Positions 51,513 through 61,552 of a DNA stretch of 64,000 bases are shown here, in pieces (position 1 is the stretch's first letter; the number at the start of each line of letters is the position of its first letter). The stretch comes from Thermoanaerobacterium thermosaccharolyticum DSM 571 (GTDB lineage: Bacteria; Bacillota; Thermoanaerobacteria; Thermoanaerobacterales; Thermoanaerobacteraceae), in contig NC_014410.1 in the NCBI RefSeq assembly GCF_000145615.1, positions 2,653,501 through 2,717,500 of the forward strand, given 5' to 3'. The position numbers were made by a program, and so were the translations under genes. The notes beneath the pieces were generated by a model. That model ran no database searches. It saw only the letters and a program-made list of their open reading frames with translations, and was not told where the DNA came from.

Positions 51513-52634
51513 TCATTTCCCAAGTGTTATCGTAGTCGTTCCTATGTTCCCAGTCAGTGTCCTGTATTTTACGCTTACCTTATCTCCTATGTTTCTTGAG
51601 TATATCACTGTCTTAAGCTGAACCATCGTATCGACAGGTTTACCATCGACTTCCAGCAGTATATAACCTTTTTTGATGCCTGCTTTTTGAGCCGGGCCTT
51701 TAGGATCTATATCTGCAACGTATATTCCTTCTGCTATAACTATATCTGCATTTATATAGCTAGCTATCTCTCTATCATATCCTACTATGCCTAAGTACGG
51801 TGCTTTAAATGTACCTGTAGTTATTACTTTATTAATTATCGGTTTAATAATATTGATTGGTATTGCAAATCCTAATCCTTCTGCTGTTGTAACTTTTGCC
51901 GTATTAATACCTATAGCATTGCCCTGCGCATCGACTAATGGTCCACCACTGTTCCCTGGGTTTATTGATGCATCTGTCTGTATAAGATCTTCCATTATCT
52001 TTTGTTTGTTGTTCTCCTCTATTGGCAAACTTCTATTCAATGCACTTATTATACCAGATGTCACAGTTCTTTCAAAGCGCAGTCCCAAAGGGTTACCTAT
52101 AGCTATCACAGTTTGGCCTACCACAATCTTATCTGAATTTCCTAATGAGATAGTAGGCAGATTTTTGGCATTGATTTTAACAACAGAAAGATCTAAAGTA
52201 GAGTCAGACCACAAAACTTTCCCAGGCAATGTGCTGCCATCACTTAAATAGATCGTAAGTTTCTTTGACTCAGGGCTTGCTACATGATTATTTGTAATAA
52301 CGTACCCGTTTTTATCAACGATAAATCCTGAGCCTACACCTTCAACCTGTTTCTCCAATATATAGTACTGTCTTTCGTACTCAACAGAAGATATACCAAC
52401 AACAGCTTGGGTATCTTTCTTTGCTACAGCTTCCGCAATCGTAGAAGGCTCTGCTTTAGAGATTACCACCTCTTTTTTAAGGGGCCCTGTACCTGTATAT
52501 GGAAGCGGTATTATTTTCCCCCAAAGAAATTTTGGTGCAATGTATGTAAATACGAGAGACGTAATTACAGCAATTATTATGACGGTCGTCAGGTATGACG
52601 GCTTTTTTATCTTCCTATCGTCACCATTTTGCAT
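51513..52634 (-). CDS. htrA: HtrA-family membrane serine protease
   Basis: About 373 aa. An N-terminal membrane anchor (TTVIIIAVITSLVFTYIAP) precedes a trypsin-like domain with His in GYVITNNHVAS, Asp in STLDLSVVKI and Ser in SINPGNSGGPLVD, followed by one PDZ domain (EGIYVADIDPKGPAQKAGI). It degrades or refolds misfolded exported proteins. The wal-htrA-rlmH order is conserved in Firmicutes. ATG after AGAGGTG. Confidence 0.94.
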   Translation of the reverse strand: MQNGDDRKIKKPSYLTTVIIIAVITSLVFTYIAPKFLWGKIIPLPYTGTGPLKKEVVISKAEPSTIAEAVAKKDTQAVVGISSVEYERQYYILEKQVEGVGSGFIVDKNGYVITNNHVASPESKKLTIYLSDGSTLPGKVLWSDSTLDLSVVKINAKNLPTISLGNSDKIVVGQTVIAIGNPLGLRFERTVTSGIISALNRSLPIEENNKQKIMEDLIQTDASINPGNSGGPLVDAQGNAIGINTAKVTTAEGLGFAIPINIIKPIINKVITTGTFKAPYLGIVGYDREIASYINADIVIAEGIYVADIDPKGPAQKAGIKKGYILLEVDGKPVDTMVQLKTVIYSRNIGDKVSVKYRTLTGNIGTTTITLGK

Positions 52635-52691
52635 CATATCACCTCTTAATTATCATGTGTATTATGAGGTGATTTATTCTATATTTTATTA

Positions 52692-52722
52692 TACAAAAAA
52701 ATAAGTCCAAATTGGACTTATT
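52692..52722 (-). terminator. Terminator overlapping the murA stop
   Basis: An inverted repeat AATAAGTCCAA/TTGGACTTATT (52700-52722) with seven T residues after it on the minus strand. Confidence 0.85.
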
Positions 52723-53968
52723 TTACTCTTTTTATGTCTGCACCGAGTTTTTGTAGCTTCTTCTCAATTGCTTCATATCCTCTATCGATGTGGTAAATAT
52801 TTTTAACCTCTGTAACACCATTGGCAGCGAGACCGGCTATTATCATAGCCGCCCCGGCTCTCAAATCAGTAGCTTTAAGTGGTGCACCTGTGATTTTTTC
52901 AACGCCCTCTATAACAGCCGTTCTACCTTCTACTTTAGCATTAACGCCCATTTTTTTAAGCTCGTCCAAGTATTTGAATCTGCCTTCATACACATTTTCA
53001 GTAATCATGCTTACACCATCAGCCAGTGCTAAAAGTACCGCCATCAATTGCTGCATGTCAGTTGGAAAGCCAGGATACGGCTGTGTTTTAATATCAACTC
53101 TCTTTAATCTTCCAGCTGTGGTAACTCTTAAATCTTCATCGTACTCTTCAATTATAACGCCCATTTCAGACATTTTCGCTATTATTGATTCAAGATGCTT
53201 TGGAATAATGCCTTTTATTGTTACATCACCGTGTGTAGCTGCAGCTGCAACCATATAAGTTCCAGCTTCTATTTGATCAGGTATAACAGTATGCTTGCAA
53301 CCGTGAAGCTTGTCTACACCTACTATTTTAATCATATCAGTGCCTGCACCTTTTATATTAGCACCCATCGCATTTAAGAAGTTAGCGACATCCACAACAT
53401 GTGGTTCTTTTGCGCAATTTTCCAGTATAGTTGTGCCTTCAGCTTTACAGGCAGCCAGCATTAAATTTATCGTAGCTCCCACGCTTACAACATCAAAATA
53501 AATATGATTCCCCACTAATTTATCTGCTTTTACCTTTATGATTCCATGTTCAATCGTAGTTTTAGCACCTAATGCCTCAAAACCTTTAATGTGCTGGTCA
53601 ATTGGCCTCACTCCAATATTGCAACCACCAGGCATTGCAATAGCAGCCTCATTAAATCTACTTAGAAGAGCCCCAATAAGATAATACGATGCTCTCATTT
53701 GACTTGCCAATTCGTGTGGTGGGCAAAATGAATTAATACCTTTAGGATCTATAATTATCTCATGTTCTTTTTTTATAGTTTTGCCACCAAGGTATTCAAT
53801 CATTTTACTAAGCAGTTCTATATCGCTTATTTCTGGCAAATTGTCAATAGTGCTGGGAGTATCTGCTAAAAGAGCAGCAGGAAGTATGGCAACAGCAGAA
53901 TTTTTCGCCCCACTAATCTCAACTGTTCCTTTTAATGGTATTCCTCCATTTATCACAAACTTCTCCAC
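52718..53968 (-). CDS. murA: UDP-N-acetylglucosamine 1-carboxyvinyltransferase
   Basis: MurA, 416 aa. [20 protein letters not shown] at the N-terminus, [15 protein letters not shown], the active-site loop [20 protein letters not shown] with the fosfomycin-target Cys, [13 protein letters not shown] and [20 protein letters not shown]. First committed step of peptidoglycan synthesis. Clostridia often have two copies; which one this is cannot be told. It sits between yycI and htrA, where bacilli carry walJ. GTG start. Confidence 0.95.
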   Translation of the reverse strand: MEKFVINGGIPLKGTVEISGAKNSAVAILPAALLADTPSTIDNLPEISDIELLSKMIEYLGGKTIKKEHEIIIDPKGINSFCPPHELASQMRASYYLIGALLSRFNEAAIAMPGGCNIGVRPIDQHIKGFEALGAKTTIEHGIIKVKADKLVGNHIYFDVVSVGATINLMLAACKAEGTTILENCAKEPHVVDVANFLNAMGANIKGAGTDMIKIVGVDKLHGCKHTVIPDQIEAGTYMVAAAATHGDVTIKGIIPKHLESIIAKMSEMGVIIEEYDEDLRVTTAGRLKRVDIKTQPYPGFPTDMQQLMAVLLALADGVSMITENVYEGRFKYLDELKKMGVNAKVEGRTAVIEGVEKITGAPLKATDLRAGAAMIIAGLAANGVTEVKNIYHIDRGYEAIEKKLQKLGADIKRVK

Positions 53969-54071
53969 TGTTTGATCTTCCCTTCAAGAAAACTAAAAAC
54001 ATCACAATTACACATATATACTTTAATACAATTTCAACAACTTTACAAGCATTTTATTTAAAACAAGCGAA

Positions 54072-54097
54072 ATAAAAAAGAGGTAATTTTTACCTCT
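54072..54097 (-). terminator. Terminator of the wal operon, overlapping the yycI stop
   Basis: An 8-bp stem AGAGGTAA/TTACCTCT (54079-54097) followed on the minus strand by TTTTTTATT. Confidence 0.85.
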
Positions 54098-54908
54098 CTT
54101 CAATATTACCAGTATATGCGTTCACATAATAAACAGAGTTTTCTGTTGTTATCCTCCAAGTAGGTATTGCTTCGCCTGTATCGGCATTTCGCCAGCTAAA
54201 AAAGTAGACAGGTTTTATTTCTTTTACAATAATATTATGATGGCCCTCATCCACATCAAGAAGCTTAAGAAGTGCATTTATAGGTGGTATAATCTCTTTT
54301 CTTTCTTTTTCTTCTCGTATTGGAATAAGCCATGTAGATTCAAACGAAAACGTATCATTGCTAATAACACCTTTCATATAACTAACATCTACATTAATAC
54401 CGTTGTAAACTTCTGTATACTCAACAGTGTATTTGTTGCCATCAGCGTATTCATTTATAACAGAATATTTCTCTTCAAGATTTTTACTTTTTACAAATGA
54501 CTTTATATAATTAAAAGCATCATCTTTATCCATTTTTGTAAATTTCTCATCGCTTATTTTATAATAAAAAAAACCATTCTTTACTTCTATTGTACCATTT
54601 TCAATGTTATAAAATGATCCATTGTCATATGAAATTTGTCTAGAGCCATTTAAAAAATTGCCCTCAATATATGCTTTGGTGTAATTTTTTAGCTTCACCA
54701 AAAGCATAGGCATCGGCTTGTAATTTTTAGGAATCTCCGCTTTAACAACAATATTGTTTTCTTTTAAGATATCGTTCATTTTTTTTATCTCTGAAGAAGA
54801 AGGTATTGAATTGCTGGTTTCTGCAATATTCAAATTTCCTAAGTAAAGTATCACGTTTAATACCGCAAATATAAGAATTAAGATTGTTTTTGCCTTTGAC
54901 CAGTCCAT
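54090..54908 (-). CDS. yycI: YycI (WalI), regulator of WalK
   Basis: A 272-aa single-span membrane protein. From ATG 54908 it starts MDWSKAKTILILIFAVLNVI, the family opening. The extracellular part has the PepSY-like YycI fold with YTEVYNGINVDVSYMKGVIS and a C-terminal VYYVNAYTGNIEER. With YycH it controls WalK activity through the membrane segments. The upstream gene overlaps; an earlier start at 54929 is possible. Confidence 0.88.
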   Translation of the reverse strand: MDWSKAKTILILIFAVLNVILYLGNLNIAETSNSIPSSSEIKKMNDILKENNIVVKAEIPKNYKPMPMLLVKLKNYTKAYIEGNFLNGSRQISYDNGSFYNIENGTIEVKNGFFYYKISDEKFTKMDKDDAFNYIKSFVKSKNLEEKYSVINEYADGNKYTVEYTEVYNGINVDVSYMKGVISNDTFSFESTWLIPIREEKERKEIIPPINALLKLLDVDEGHHNIIVKEIKPVYFFSWRNADTGEAIPTWRITTENSVYYVNAYTGNIEER

Positions 54909-54925
54909 ATTATATAACACCATCA

Positions 54926-56179
54926 TCAAATTATTTTGCCATCCAAAGCATTTATAAGGTACTCATTGCCTATGCATTTAACATCCCATGCAGGGATTAG
55001 CTCAGTCCCATCAAATACATACACCAGTTTTAACGATTCCACACCTTTTATCTTATTGTCAACTATTGCTTTCTGTATATTATAAAGGTTGCTCTTGTAA
55101 TCTCCAGCATAATAAATATCCATGAAATTCACTTTAGCAGTCTTTATAATCCCATTTGATACAGAAATGTCTATAGGCTCTGATTTTTCTCCATTTCTGA
55201 TTACGCATATAGGATAATCAAATATGTAATTAAATGAAAAATTATACTCCGTACCACTGCCACTAACACCCGTTATGTATACATCTTCCACATTGATTCC
55301 TAGATCTTTTATAAATTCTAATGCTTTATCTAATGACTCAATTTTGCTCATAGTTAGTTTTGTCGATGTTGTTGTTGTATCAAAGTACTCTATTAAGCCA
55401 TTTCTGTAAAGCCTTAGCCCTCTTATGCCATCAGTATATATGTATGAACCATTATTTTCCTTTATCTCTCTCACAACAGATATGTTTACAAATACATTCT
55501 TAGTTATAGTCCTATAGATGCTATCATTTGCAAAACCCTTGTTTACATATTTCCCTAATGTGAAATTCTTCAATGTAAACACATTTTCGCTGTAAACATC
55601 ATCTGCAGTCGTCATTACATAGTCGATTGAATTTTGAAATTGTTTGCCAATTAACTCGTCAAAATATCTGGAATTCTTTAAACTCATGACAAAGTAGTTG
55701 TTGTAATCCGTAAATATAATTTGCGGCTTACTGCCAACTTTAATTATAATCTCTTTTATATATGCGTCGGAGTTTATCTTATTTAATTCAGATAAACTTT
55801 CTAAGTTTAAAGCATCAGTAAATATATCTTTTGTTATGCCTTTGCCCATATCAATATATATCAAATTGCCTCTAAGATTTATGCTGCTTTTGTCAACCTG
55901 CGATAATGCAATTCCTTTGCCCAAATTATCTTTTAAAGTTTTTATTGTATTTGCCCATATTGAAGTTATATCATTTGACGATGTTATGTCTCTAAATGTG
56001 TCATTAGCATTTATCTCAATCGATGAAGGTCTAACTATACTAAAAATATCCACACTTGATGGTGTGGGCTTAGTCATAAAAAAGCTTTTTTGTGGAAAAG
56101 ACGTCCACAATGTGTAACTTAAATAAAGGCTTGTTGAAACAAGCAATACTAACACAATTGTTTTTATATGCTCTTTCAT
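54926..56179 (-). CDS. yycH: YycH (WalH), regulator of WalK
   Basis: A 417-aa protein with one N-terminal membrane span (TIVLVLLVSTSLYLSYTLWT) and an extracellular three-domain region. SIYRTITKNVFVNIS, YIYTDGIRGLRLYRNGLIEY, and the C-terminal VYVFDGTELIPAWDVKC, YLINALDGKII are characteristic. It forms a complex with YycI and WalK. Gene position directly before yycI supports the call. Confidence 0.88.
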   Translation of the reverse strand: MKEHIKTIVLVLLVSTSLYLSYTLWTSFPQKSFFMTKPTPSSVDIFSIVRPSSIEINANDTFRDITSSNDITSIWANTIKTLKDNLGKGIALSQVDKSSINLRGNLIYIDMGKGITKDIFTDALNLESLSELNKINSDAYIKEIIIKVGSKPQIIFTDYNNYFVMSLKNSRYFDELIGKQFQNSIDYVMTTADDVYSENVFTLKNFTLGKYVNKGFANDSIYRTITKNVFVNISVVREIKENNGSYIYTDGIRGLRLYRNGLIEYFDTTTTSTKLTMSKIESLDKALEFIKDLGINVEDVYITGVSGSGTEYNFSFNYIFDYPICVIRNGEKSEPIDISVSNGIIKTAKVNFMDIYYAGDYKSNLYNIQKAIVDNKIKGVESLKLVYVFDGTELIPAWDVKCIGNEYLINALDGKII

Positions 56180-56191
56180 AGGAACACCGCT

Positions 56192-56587
56192 CTACTTAAA
56201 AAGCTTATTCCACAAGCCTTCTAATGTGTCAACCGTAACCTGAATAATTCCATCCTTATACTGAAGCGTTATATGTCCTTTGACAATTTGTATTTTGCCG
56301 TCCTTAACAGCCTTCAACGTAACATAGTTATCACCAAGAGCTAATGTTATCAATTTTGCAAAAAGACCAGTATCACCTATTACCCACTTGTCATTTAAAT
56401 TATCGTTTAAAATAAGCTCAACATAAGTATCTGGCTGCCCATTGCCTGATATTACAAAGTATTTGTTGTTTGTTGTGACATTATTTATGTCTGATTTAAC
56501 CGTGATTAAATCATCAGCGAATCCATACGTCATAAAAAACGTCATAAACATTACAGTGGCAATGATAAGGGCTAAAACCTTTTTCAA
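56192..56587 (-). CDS. Small secreted protein in the wal operon
   Basis: About 131 aa from a TTG start (GGGGAG, 8-nt spacing). A signal peptide (ALIIATVMFMTFFMTYGFA) precedes a beta-rich domain: TTNNKYFVISGNGQPDTYVE, WVIGDTGLFAKLITLALGDN, YVTLKAVKDGKIQIVKG. It looks like one Ig-like (Big/FN3-type) surface domain. This gene is not part of the canonical wal operon; lying between walK and yycH it may modulate or be controlled by cell-wall signalling. Family not recognised. Confidence 0.65.
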   Translation of the reverse strand: MKKVLALIIATVMFMTFFMTYGFADDLITVKSDINNVTTNNKYFVISGNGQPDTYVELILNDNLNDKWVIGDTGLFAKLITLALGDNYVTLKAVKDGKIQIVKGHITLQYKDGIIQVTVDTLEGLWNKLFK

Positions 56588-56733
56588 AAGTACCACTCCC
56601 CATCATAATATAACAAAAAGTTATATAAATTTACACATAATTCCTAATATAACCATTTTCACTTATAGTTAAATTATAGAATACCATTATTACAACAATG
56701 TTACAGCAATATTAAAATATAATTACGGTTTAT

Positions 56734-58431
56734 TTAGTATTTAAGCTTTATATAGACAATTGTACCAATTCCTACTTCGCTTTCGATATTTATTTCCCCT
56801 CCATGTGCCGTAACTATCTCTTTCGCAATTGCAAGGCCAAGTCCAGTACCCCCCAGTTCTCTAGATCTTCCCTTATCCACTCTATAAAATCTTTCAAATA
56901 TCCTTGGAAGGTCCTTCTTTGGTATCCCGATGCCATTATCAGAAATAGTTATATAAGCATAGTCATCATCGTACTTTGTAAATACCCTCACATATCCGCC
57001 TAGATTTGTGTACTTGATAGCATTCGACACTACATTAAGCAGCACCTGCTCCATTTTATCCCTGTCTATATTTATGTTTCTTTTTTCTTCTCCGGCACAA
57101 AATGTAAGTTTTTGATTTTTTTTCTGTGCTTCAATCTTTATTTTATATAGGATATTTTCTATAAACTCATTTAAATTGGTTTCTTCCAGATTTAACTTGC
57201 CGTTTGAGTCCATCTTTGACAGAAGAAGCAAATCCTTCACAAGCCTTGTCATCCTGTCTACTTCTTTGTCGATAATGCTTAAAAATCTGTTCCTGTATTC
57301 TTCATCAACACCATCATTTAAAAGCGTCTCTGTATAGCTTTTAATAGTTGTAAGAGGCGTCCTCAATTCATGGGAGACATTTGCCACAAATTCTTTCCTC
57401 ATGTTATCAAGGTTTTGCTGCTCTGTAATGTCGTGCAGTACAAAGACATTTCCATCTATATTCTTATCAACTTTAATTGGGCTTACAAATGATTTCAAAA
57501 TTTTACCATTACAGTATATAAGGCTTTCAGTATTTTTAAGCTGACCTTGCGCAATTTTTTCTAAAGGCTCATCCATAGTAATTTTTTCGCCTATCATTCT
57601 TTCAGCAGCATTATTAAAAAGAATCACCCTGTTTGAATCATTTTTGGCAATTACCCCATCAGACATATAGCTTATAATAGCTTCTACCTTGCTTTTCTCA
57701 TTTTCCATCTCATTTAAAGTTGATTTAAGCCTTTTAGACATGAAGTTAAACATGCTGCCCAATTTACCTATCTCATCATCAGATTTTATATCTATATGTA
57801 CATCAAAGTTACCTTCCGCCATCTCGCGGGCGTACTTCGTAACTTCTTTTATTGGGTCAGTTATTGTCTTTGCTAAAATATATCCAAGTATTACGGTTAT
57901 TATTACAGCAATAAAAGTTGCGCTTAATAAGATGAAATTTACATCAGATAGCGTGTCATAAACGCTTTTTAAAGATCCGCTTACATATACCACACCAGAT
58001 ATTTTTCCATCGCTATCTACAACTGGCATTGCAATACTCCTGATTTTGCCATTTGAATTATTGTCATTGCTGGTTTCCATCCCTTGTTTTCCAGATAATG
58101 CCTTTATAACTGCAGGTGTCAGCATCTTTCCTTTTTCACCTGTAGAGCTGGCCAAAATATTTCCATCCTTATCAAGTATGTACACATATTTTATGTAAGC
58201 ATTAGGGCCTAAATACATATTTATTATGTTATCCAGGCTAGACTTTGAATTCATGTTGTCTTTTAATGTAAAGGCAATTCCAGTCGCCTGTGCTTCTATG
58301 TAATTTTCAAAATTAGTCATGTGGTAATTTTCCAACGATTTGAAAAGGTATACCCATATGATTTCCATTGCCACCAATATTAAAAGTCCATATATGAGAA
58401 TTATTTTCCACTGTATGCTTTTATAGTTCAC
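56734..58431 (-). CDS. walK: WalK sensor histidine kinase
   Basis: About 565 aa from GTG 58431, overlapping walR by 11 nt. Two membrane segments flank an extracellular Cache/PAS-like domain, followed by HAMP (KEVTKYAREMAEGNFDVHID), an intracellular PAS, the H-box VANVSHELRTPLTTIKSYTE and an ATPase domain (NVVSNAIKYTNLGG, GIGIPKKDLPRIFERFYRVD, GGTGLGLAIAKEIV). The family controls cell-wall hydrolases. A longer in-frame start inside walR is unlikely. Confidence 0.95.
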   Translation of the reverse strand: MNYKSIQWKIILIYGLLILVAMEIIWVYLFKSLENYHMTNFENYIEAQATGIAFTLKDNMNSKSSLDNIINMYLGPNAYIKYVYILDKDGNILASSTGEKGKMLTPAVIKALSGKQGMETSNDNNSNGKIRSIAMPVVDSDGKISGVVYVSGSLKSVYDTLSDVNFILLSATFIAVIITVILGYILAKTITDPIKEVTKYAREMAEGNFDVHIDIKSDDEIGKLGSMFNFMSKRLKSTLNEMENEKSKVEAIISYMSDGVIAKNDSNRVILFNNAAERMIGEKITMDEPLEKIAQGQLKNTESLIYCNGKILKSFVSPIKVDKNIDGNVFVLHDITEQQNLDNMRKEFVANVSHELRTPLTTIKSYTETLLNDGVDEEYRNRFLSIIDKEVDRMTRLVKDLLLLSKMDSNGKLNLEETNLNEFIENILYKIKIEAQKKNQKLTFCAGEEKRNINIDRDKMEQVLLNVVSNAIKYTNLGGYVRVFTKYDDDYAYITISDNGIGIPKKDLPRIFERFYRVDKGRSRELGGTGLGLAIAKEIVTAHGGEINIESEVGIGTIVYIKLKY

Positions 58432-59125
58432 TTTCTTCGCTAAAATAATAACCAACCCCTCTTTTGGTATGTATATACCTTGGGTTTGCTGGATCATCTT
58501 CGATTTTTTCCCTCAATCGCCTTATAGTCACATCAACTGTCCTCACATCGCCAAAATATTCATAGCCCCACACCTTTTCCAAAAGCATTTCTCTTGAAAA
58601 AATGAGCCCTCGGTTGGCCACTAGGAATTTTAAAAGGTCAAATTCCCTTGATGTCAGCTCTATAGGTCTTCCATTTTTTTCAACTTTATACTTTGATAAA
58701 TCTATGCTTAAATTATTAACGATTATGACATTAGACATGCCCTCTCCATTGTTTATTCCACTTCGCCTCAGGTTAGCTTTCACCCGTGCAATAAGCTCCC
58801 TCATGGAAAATGGCTTTGTCACATAGTCATCGGCGCCTAATTCTAATCCCAACACTTTGTCTACTTCTTCTTCTTTGGCCGTCAGCATTAAAATAGGCGT
58901 CGTCATTGTCTGCCTTAATATTCTCAAAACAGTAAAACCATCCATCTTTGGAAGCATGACATCAAGGAGGATAAGGTCAGGATTTTTCTCTTGCGCTAAT
59001 TTAAGACCTTCCTCCCCGTCATACGCTTCAATTGTACTGTAACCATTTTTTTCTAAATTGTACTTCAAAATCTCTACAATAGGTTTTTCATCGTCAATTA
59101 TTAGTATCCTGCTACTCAACTTCAC
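58421..59125 (-). CDS. walR: WalR response regulator
   Basis: A 234-aa OmpR-type regulator. ILIIDDEKPIVEILKYNLEK, phospho-acceptor Asp in PDLILLDVMLPKMDGF, GADDYVTKPFSMRELIARVK, and a C-terminal winged helix with ELTSREFDLLKFLVANRG, YFGDVRTVDVTIRRLREKIE and YIHTKRGVGYYF. Essential regulator of peptidoglycan metabolism in Firmicutes. GTG directly follows the upstream stop; a TTG two codons later is also possible. Confidence 0.96.
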   Translation of the reverse strand: MKLSSRILIIDDEKPIVEILKYNLEKNGYSTIEAYDGEEGLKLAQEKNPDLILLDVMLPKMDGFTVLRILRQTMTTPILMLTAKEEEVDKVLGLELGADDYVTKPFSMRELIARVKANLRRSGINNGEGMSNVIIVNNLSIDLSKYKVEKNGRPIELTSREFDLLKFLVANRGLIFSREMLLEKVWGYEYFGDVRTVDVTIRRLREKIEDDPANPRYIHTKRGVGYYFSEESEL

Positions 59126-59941
59126 TCACTCCTTAGCATTGTTGACAAAGACATCGAGTCTTAAGCCTGTCTCTTTATAAAAGCTTGATTCTATACTCAT
59201 TCCACTTCCTAAATCTCTAAGCATCTCTCTTATTGTTCCCATTCCATATTTATCGCTTATAGCCTTTGTCACTTGAAAAGCCCTTTTATAAGCAAGCATT
59301 TCATCAAGCGAATTAAAATCGTTCTTCAATTGCTCATAAGTGTACGGGGCACCATTATAGTTTAAATCTTTTCCCCATTCATAGCCATCCTGTCTGTACT
59401 CTTCTAAAAGAGCAATACCTTCTGTAAACCATATAGGATAATTTCCATTTGCAATATCATCTACAACAAGATGAGTAAACTCGTGCACAACAGGTCCTTC
59501 ATATTGAAATACCTTTGTTACATCCTGCCCAGGAGATATCCAAAGCGATGGCGATTCTATGCTAATTACACCATTTAAGTATATGCCCATAGCATTTTCC
59601 CCTTTTGCAAGAGAAAAATCTTTGTTCATCTCATCAGGATTGTTATAAACTATAATAGTTGATTTGCCTTTTGGAGTATATCCCAAATCTTTTATAATAT
59701 CATAATAATGTTTCTCAGCCGTATTAATAATAAGGTCAACATATTTGCTATCTGGTTCTGTGTACCTTATAATAAAATGTTTGCCTTCCTTTGTCTTAAA
59801 ATTCTTAATGCTATTTTCAATTTTATCTTTTCCAATTACTTTATACACCGGATATGCTTTTGTCAAGATACTGCCATTCAACAAAATAGCAAGTACAAAA
59901 ACAATAAATACAATAGCTACCAAATTTTTATTTTTTCTCAT
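59126..59941 (-). CDS. Membrane-anchored peptidase MA-family metalloprotease
   Basis: A 271-aa protein with an N-terminal membrane segment (LVAIVFIVFVLAILLNGSIL) and an extracellular gluzincin domain: GPVVHEFTHLVVDD gives HExxH and YPIWFTEGIALLEEYR gives the downstream Glu ligand. EGKHFIIRYTEPDSKYVDLI and GYTPKGKSTIIVYNNPDEMN are family features. It ends exactly where walR begins, so it is co-transcribed with the wal genes, an arrangement seen in clostridia. Substrate unknown; envelope remodelling is plausible. Confidence 0.85.
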   Translation of the reverse strand: MRKNKNLVAIVFIVFVLAILLNGSILTKAYPVYKVIGKDKIENSIKNFKTKEGKHFIIRYTEPDSKYVDLIINTAEKHYYDIIKDLGYTPKGKSTIIVYNNPDEMNKDFSLAKGENAMGIYLNGVISIESPSLWISPGQDVTKVFQYEGPVVHEFTHLVVDDIANGNYPIWFTEGIALLEEYRQDGYEWGKDLNYNGAPYTYEQLKNDFNSLDEMLAYKRAFQVTKAISDKYGMGTIREMLRDLGSGMSIESSFYKETGLRLDVFVNNAKE

Positions 59942-60063
59942 AATTGTATCACCTCACAAAATACTAAGAAAAGAAAAAAGATTTATGTATATATCTAAAT
60001 ATATGAGGTAATACAATTACATTATAACCCAATGTCATTTATATTGCAAAGTAAATTTAAGGA

Positions 60064-60097
60064 TAAAAAAAAGAGCCCTGCTAATTTATTTGGGCTC
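60064..60097 (-). terminator. Terminator of the M23 peptidase gene
   Basis: A GAGCCC/GGGCTC stem (60073-60097) followed on the minus strand by eight T residues. Confidence 0.88.
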
Positions 60098-60100
60098 ATT

Positions 60101-61366
60101 TTATTTTAAGTATATTTGAGGATTTACAGGTACACCATTTTTTCTAACCTCAAAGTGGACATGAGGTCCTGTCGTATTTCCTGTCATTCCTACCAAGGCG
60201 ATTTCCTGTCCTTTATAAACTTTATCTCCTTTCTTCACAATCAGCTTGCTGGCATGTCCATAATAAGTCACATATCCATTTCCGTGATCAATTTTTACGA
60301 GATATCCATATCCACTTTCCCAGCCTGAAAATATTACTGTCCCTCCATCTGCAGCATAAATTGGATCTCCAATCGATGCAGCTATATCTATACCTGCATG
60401 GAGCCTTCCCCACCTCTGCCCGTATCTTGATGTTATTGTTATGTGACCTCTAACCGGGTAGATAAAATTACCCGTAGCATATGTCACTGGAAGTGGTTCA
60501 TCTCCTACAGCAATAACTTCATTAACTGGCTCACTCACCACATTTTCATTTATTACATTTTTATTGACAATTTCACCATTGTAATACTTCAAAATAGCAG
60601 TAACTATTTTAGAGCCAGTTTTGCCTCTAACTAATACTTTTGAATCATTTATAAACATTTTATCATCTTTTTGAGTAACGGTTTCATACGGAATATCCTC
60701 CATATATACCGATTTTTTCTCTGTCACAACAGTCAAGAGAGGCTTAGACTCTTTTATTTTAAGCAATTCCCCTGGATATATCCTTTGACTGATACCTGGA
60801 TTTAGATTATATATATCATTTAATGTTACATTAAATTTTCTCGAAATTGACCACAGTGTATCATTATCCTTTACCACATACGTCACAGATCGACTTTTTC
60901 CCTCAAGATCTTTTACCGCTTCTTCAATTGTTTTCAGATTTGCTGTTGGTGTATCAACTTCCATTAATCTAACATCGTTTTTAAAGTAAGCTTTAATGGA
61001 TCCTCTTTTATATTTGTCAAGCGTGATTTTTAGTGCTTCTAAAGCATCTTTTTTGCTCTTTAGTGCTACTACATATAGACCGTCTACTGTAATTGCTGTA
61101 GGTTTTTCAATGCGCAAATTTTTATTATTTACAGTATTTAAATAAGTAATCAAATTTTCTTTTTCGCTTTTTGCATTCGTTATATATGAAGTGTTATAGT
61201 CATTTTCTACACAGACATACGAATATGCACTTTTGTCATTGTCGATATATTTAAATGCTATGGCAAACAGAATTCCTAAAGCGACAACAAATATGCATCT
61301 TCTTTTAATTGCGGTGTTTTTCATAATGCCGCAACTAAAAGGATTTGATTTGCCTTCGTTATCCAT
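60101..61366 (-). CDS. M23 peptidase with LysM and G5 domains
   Basis: A 421-aa cell-wall protein. An N-terminal membrane segment (IFVVALGILFAIAFKYI) is followed by a region of unknown fold, LysM (DTLWSISRKFNVTLNDIYNL), a G5 domain (TVVTEKKSVYMEDIPYETVT) and the M23 domain: GRLHAGIDIAASIGDPIYAA with the first zinc His and Asp, and GPHVHFEVRKNGVPVNP with the HxH pair. It cleaves peptidoglycan cross-bridges and may be a spore or division hydrolase. Immediately upstream of the wal operon, whose regulon usually includes such enzymes. Confidence 0.92.
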   Translation of the reverse strand: MDNEGKSNPFSCGIMKNTAIKRRCIFVVALGILFAIAFKYIDNDKSAYSYVCVENDYNTSYITNAKSEKENLITYLNTVNNKNLRIEKPTAITVDGLYVVALKSKKDALEALKITLDKYKRGSIKAYFKNDVRLMEVDTPTANLKTIEEAVKDLEGKSRSVTYVVKDNDTLWSISRKFNVTLNDIYNLNPGISQRIYPGELLKIKESKPLLTVVTEKKSVYMEDIPYETVTQKDDKMFINDSKVLVRGKTGSKIVTAILKYYNGEIVNKNVINENVVSEPVNEVIAVGDEPLPVTYATGNFIYPVRGHITITSRYGQRWGRLHAGIDIAASIGDPIYAADGGTVIFSGWESGYGYLVKIDHGNGYVTYYGHASKLIVKKGDKVYKGQEIALVGMTGNTTGPHVHFEVRKNGVPVNPQIYLK

Positions 61367-61552
61367 CATCTTCTCCTTTCATTTGCGCATAGAGTGTATT
61401 CTTACAAAAATGCCTTAATATTATCTGTATTTTTACAAATTTTATACATAACTCAGCTTAAAAAATATATAAATTTGTCGTAATATATATTATATTCTTT
61501 TAAATTGATGGTTATGACACATCGTGTTATAATTAAATTTGAGGTGGTGTAC

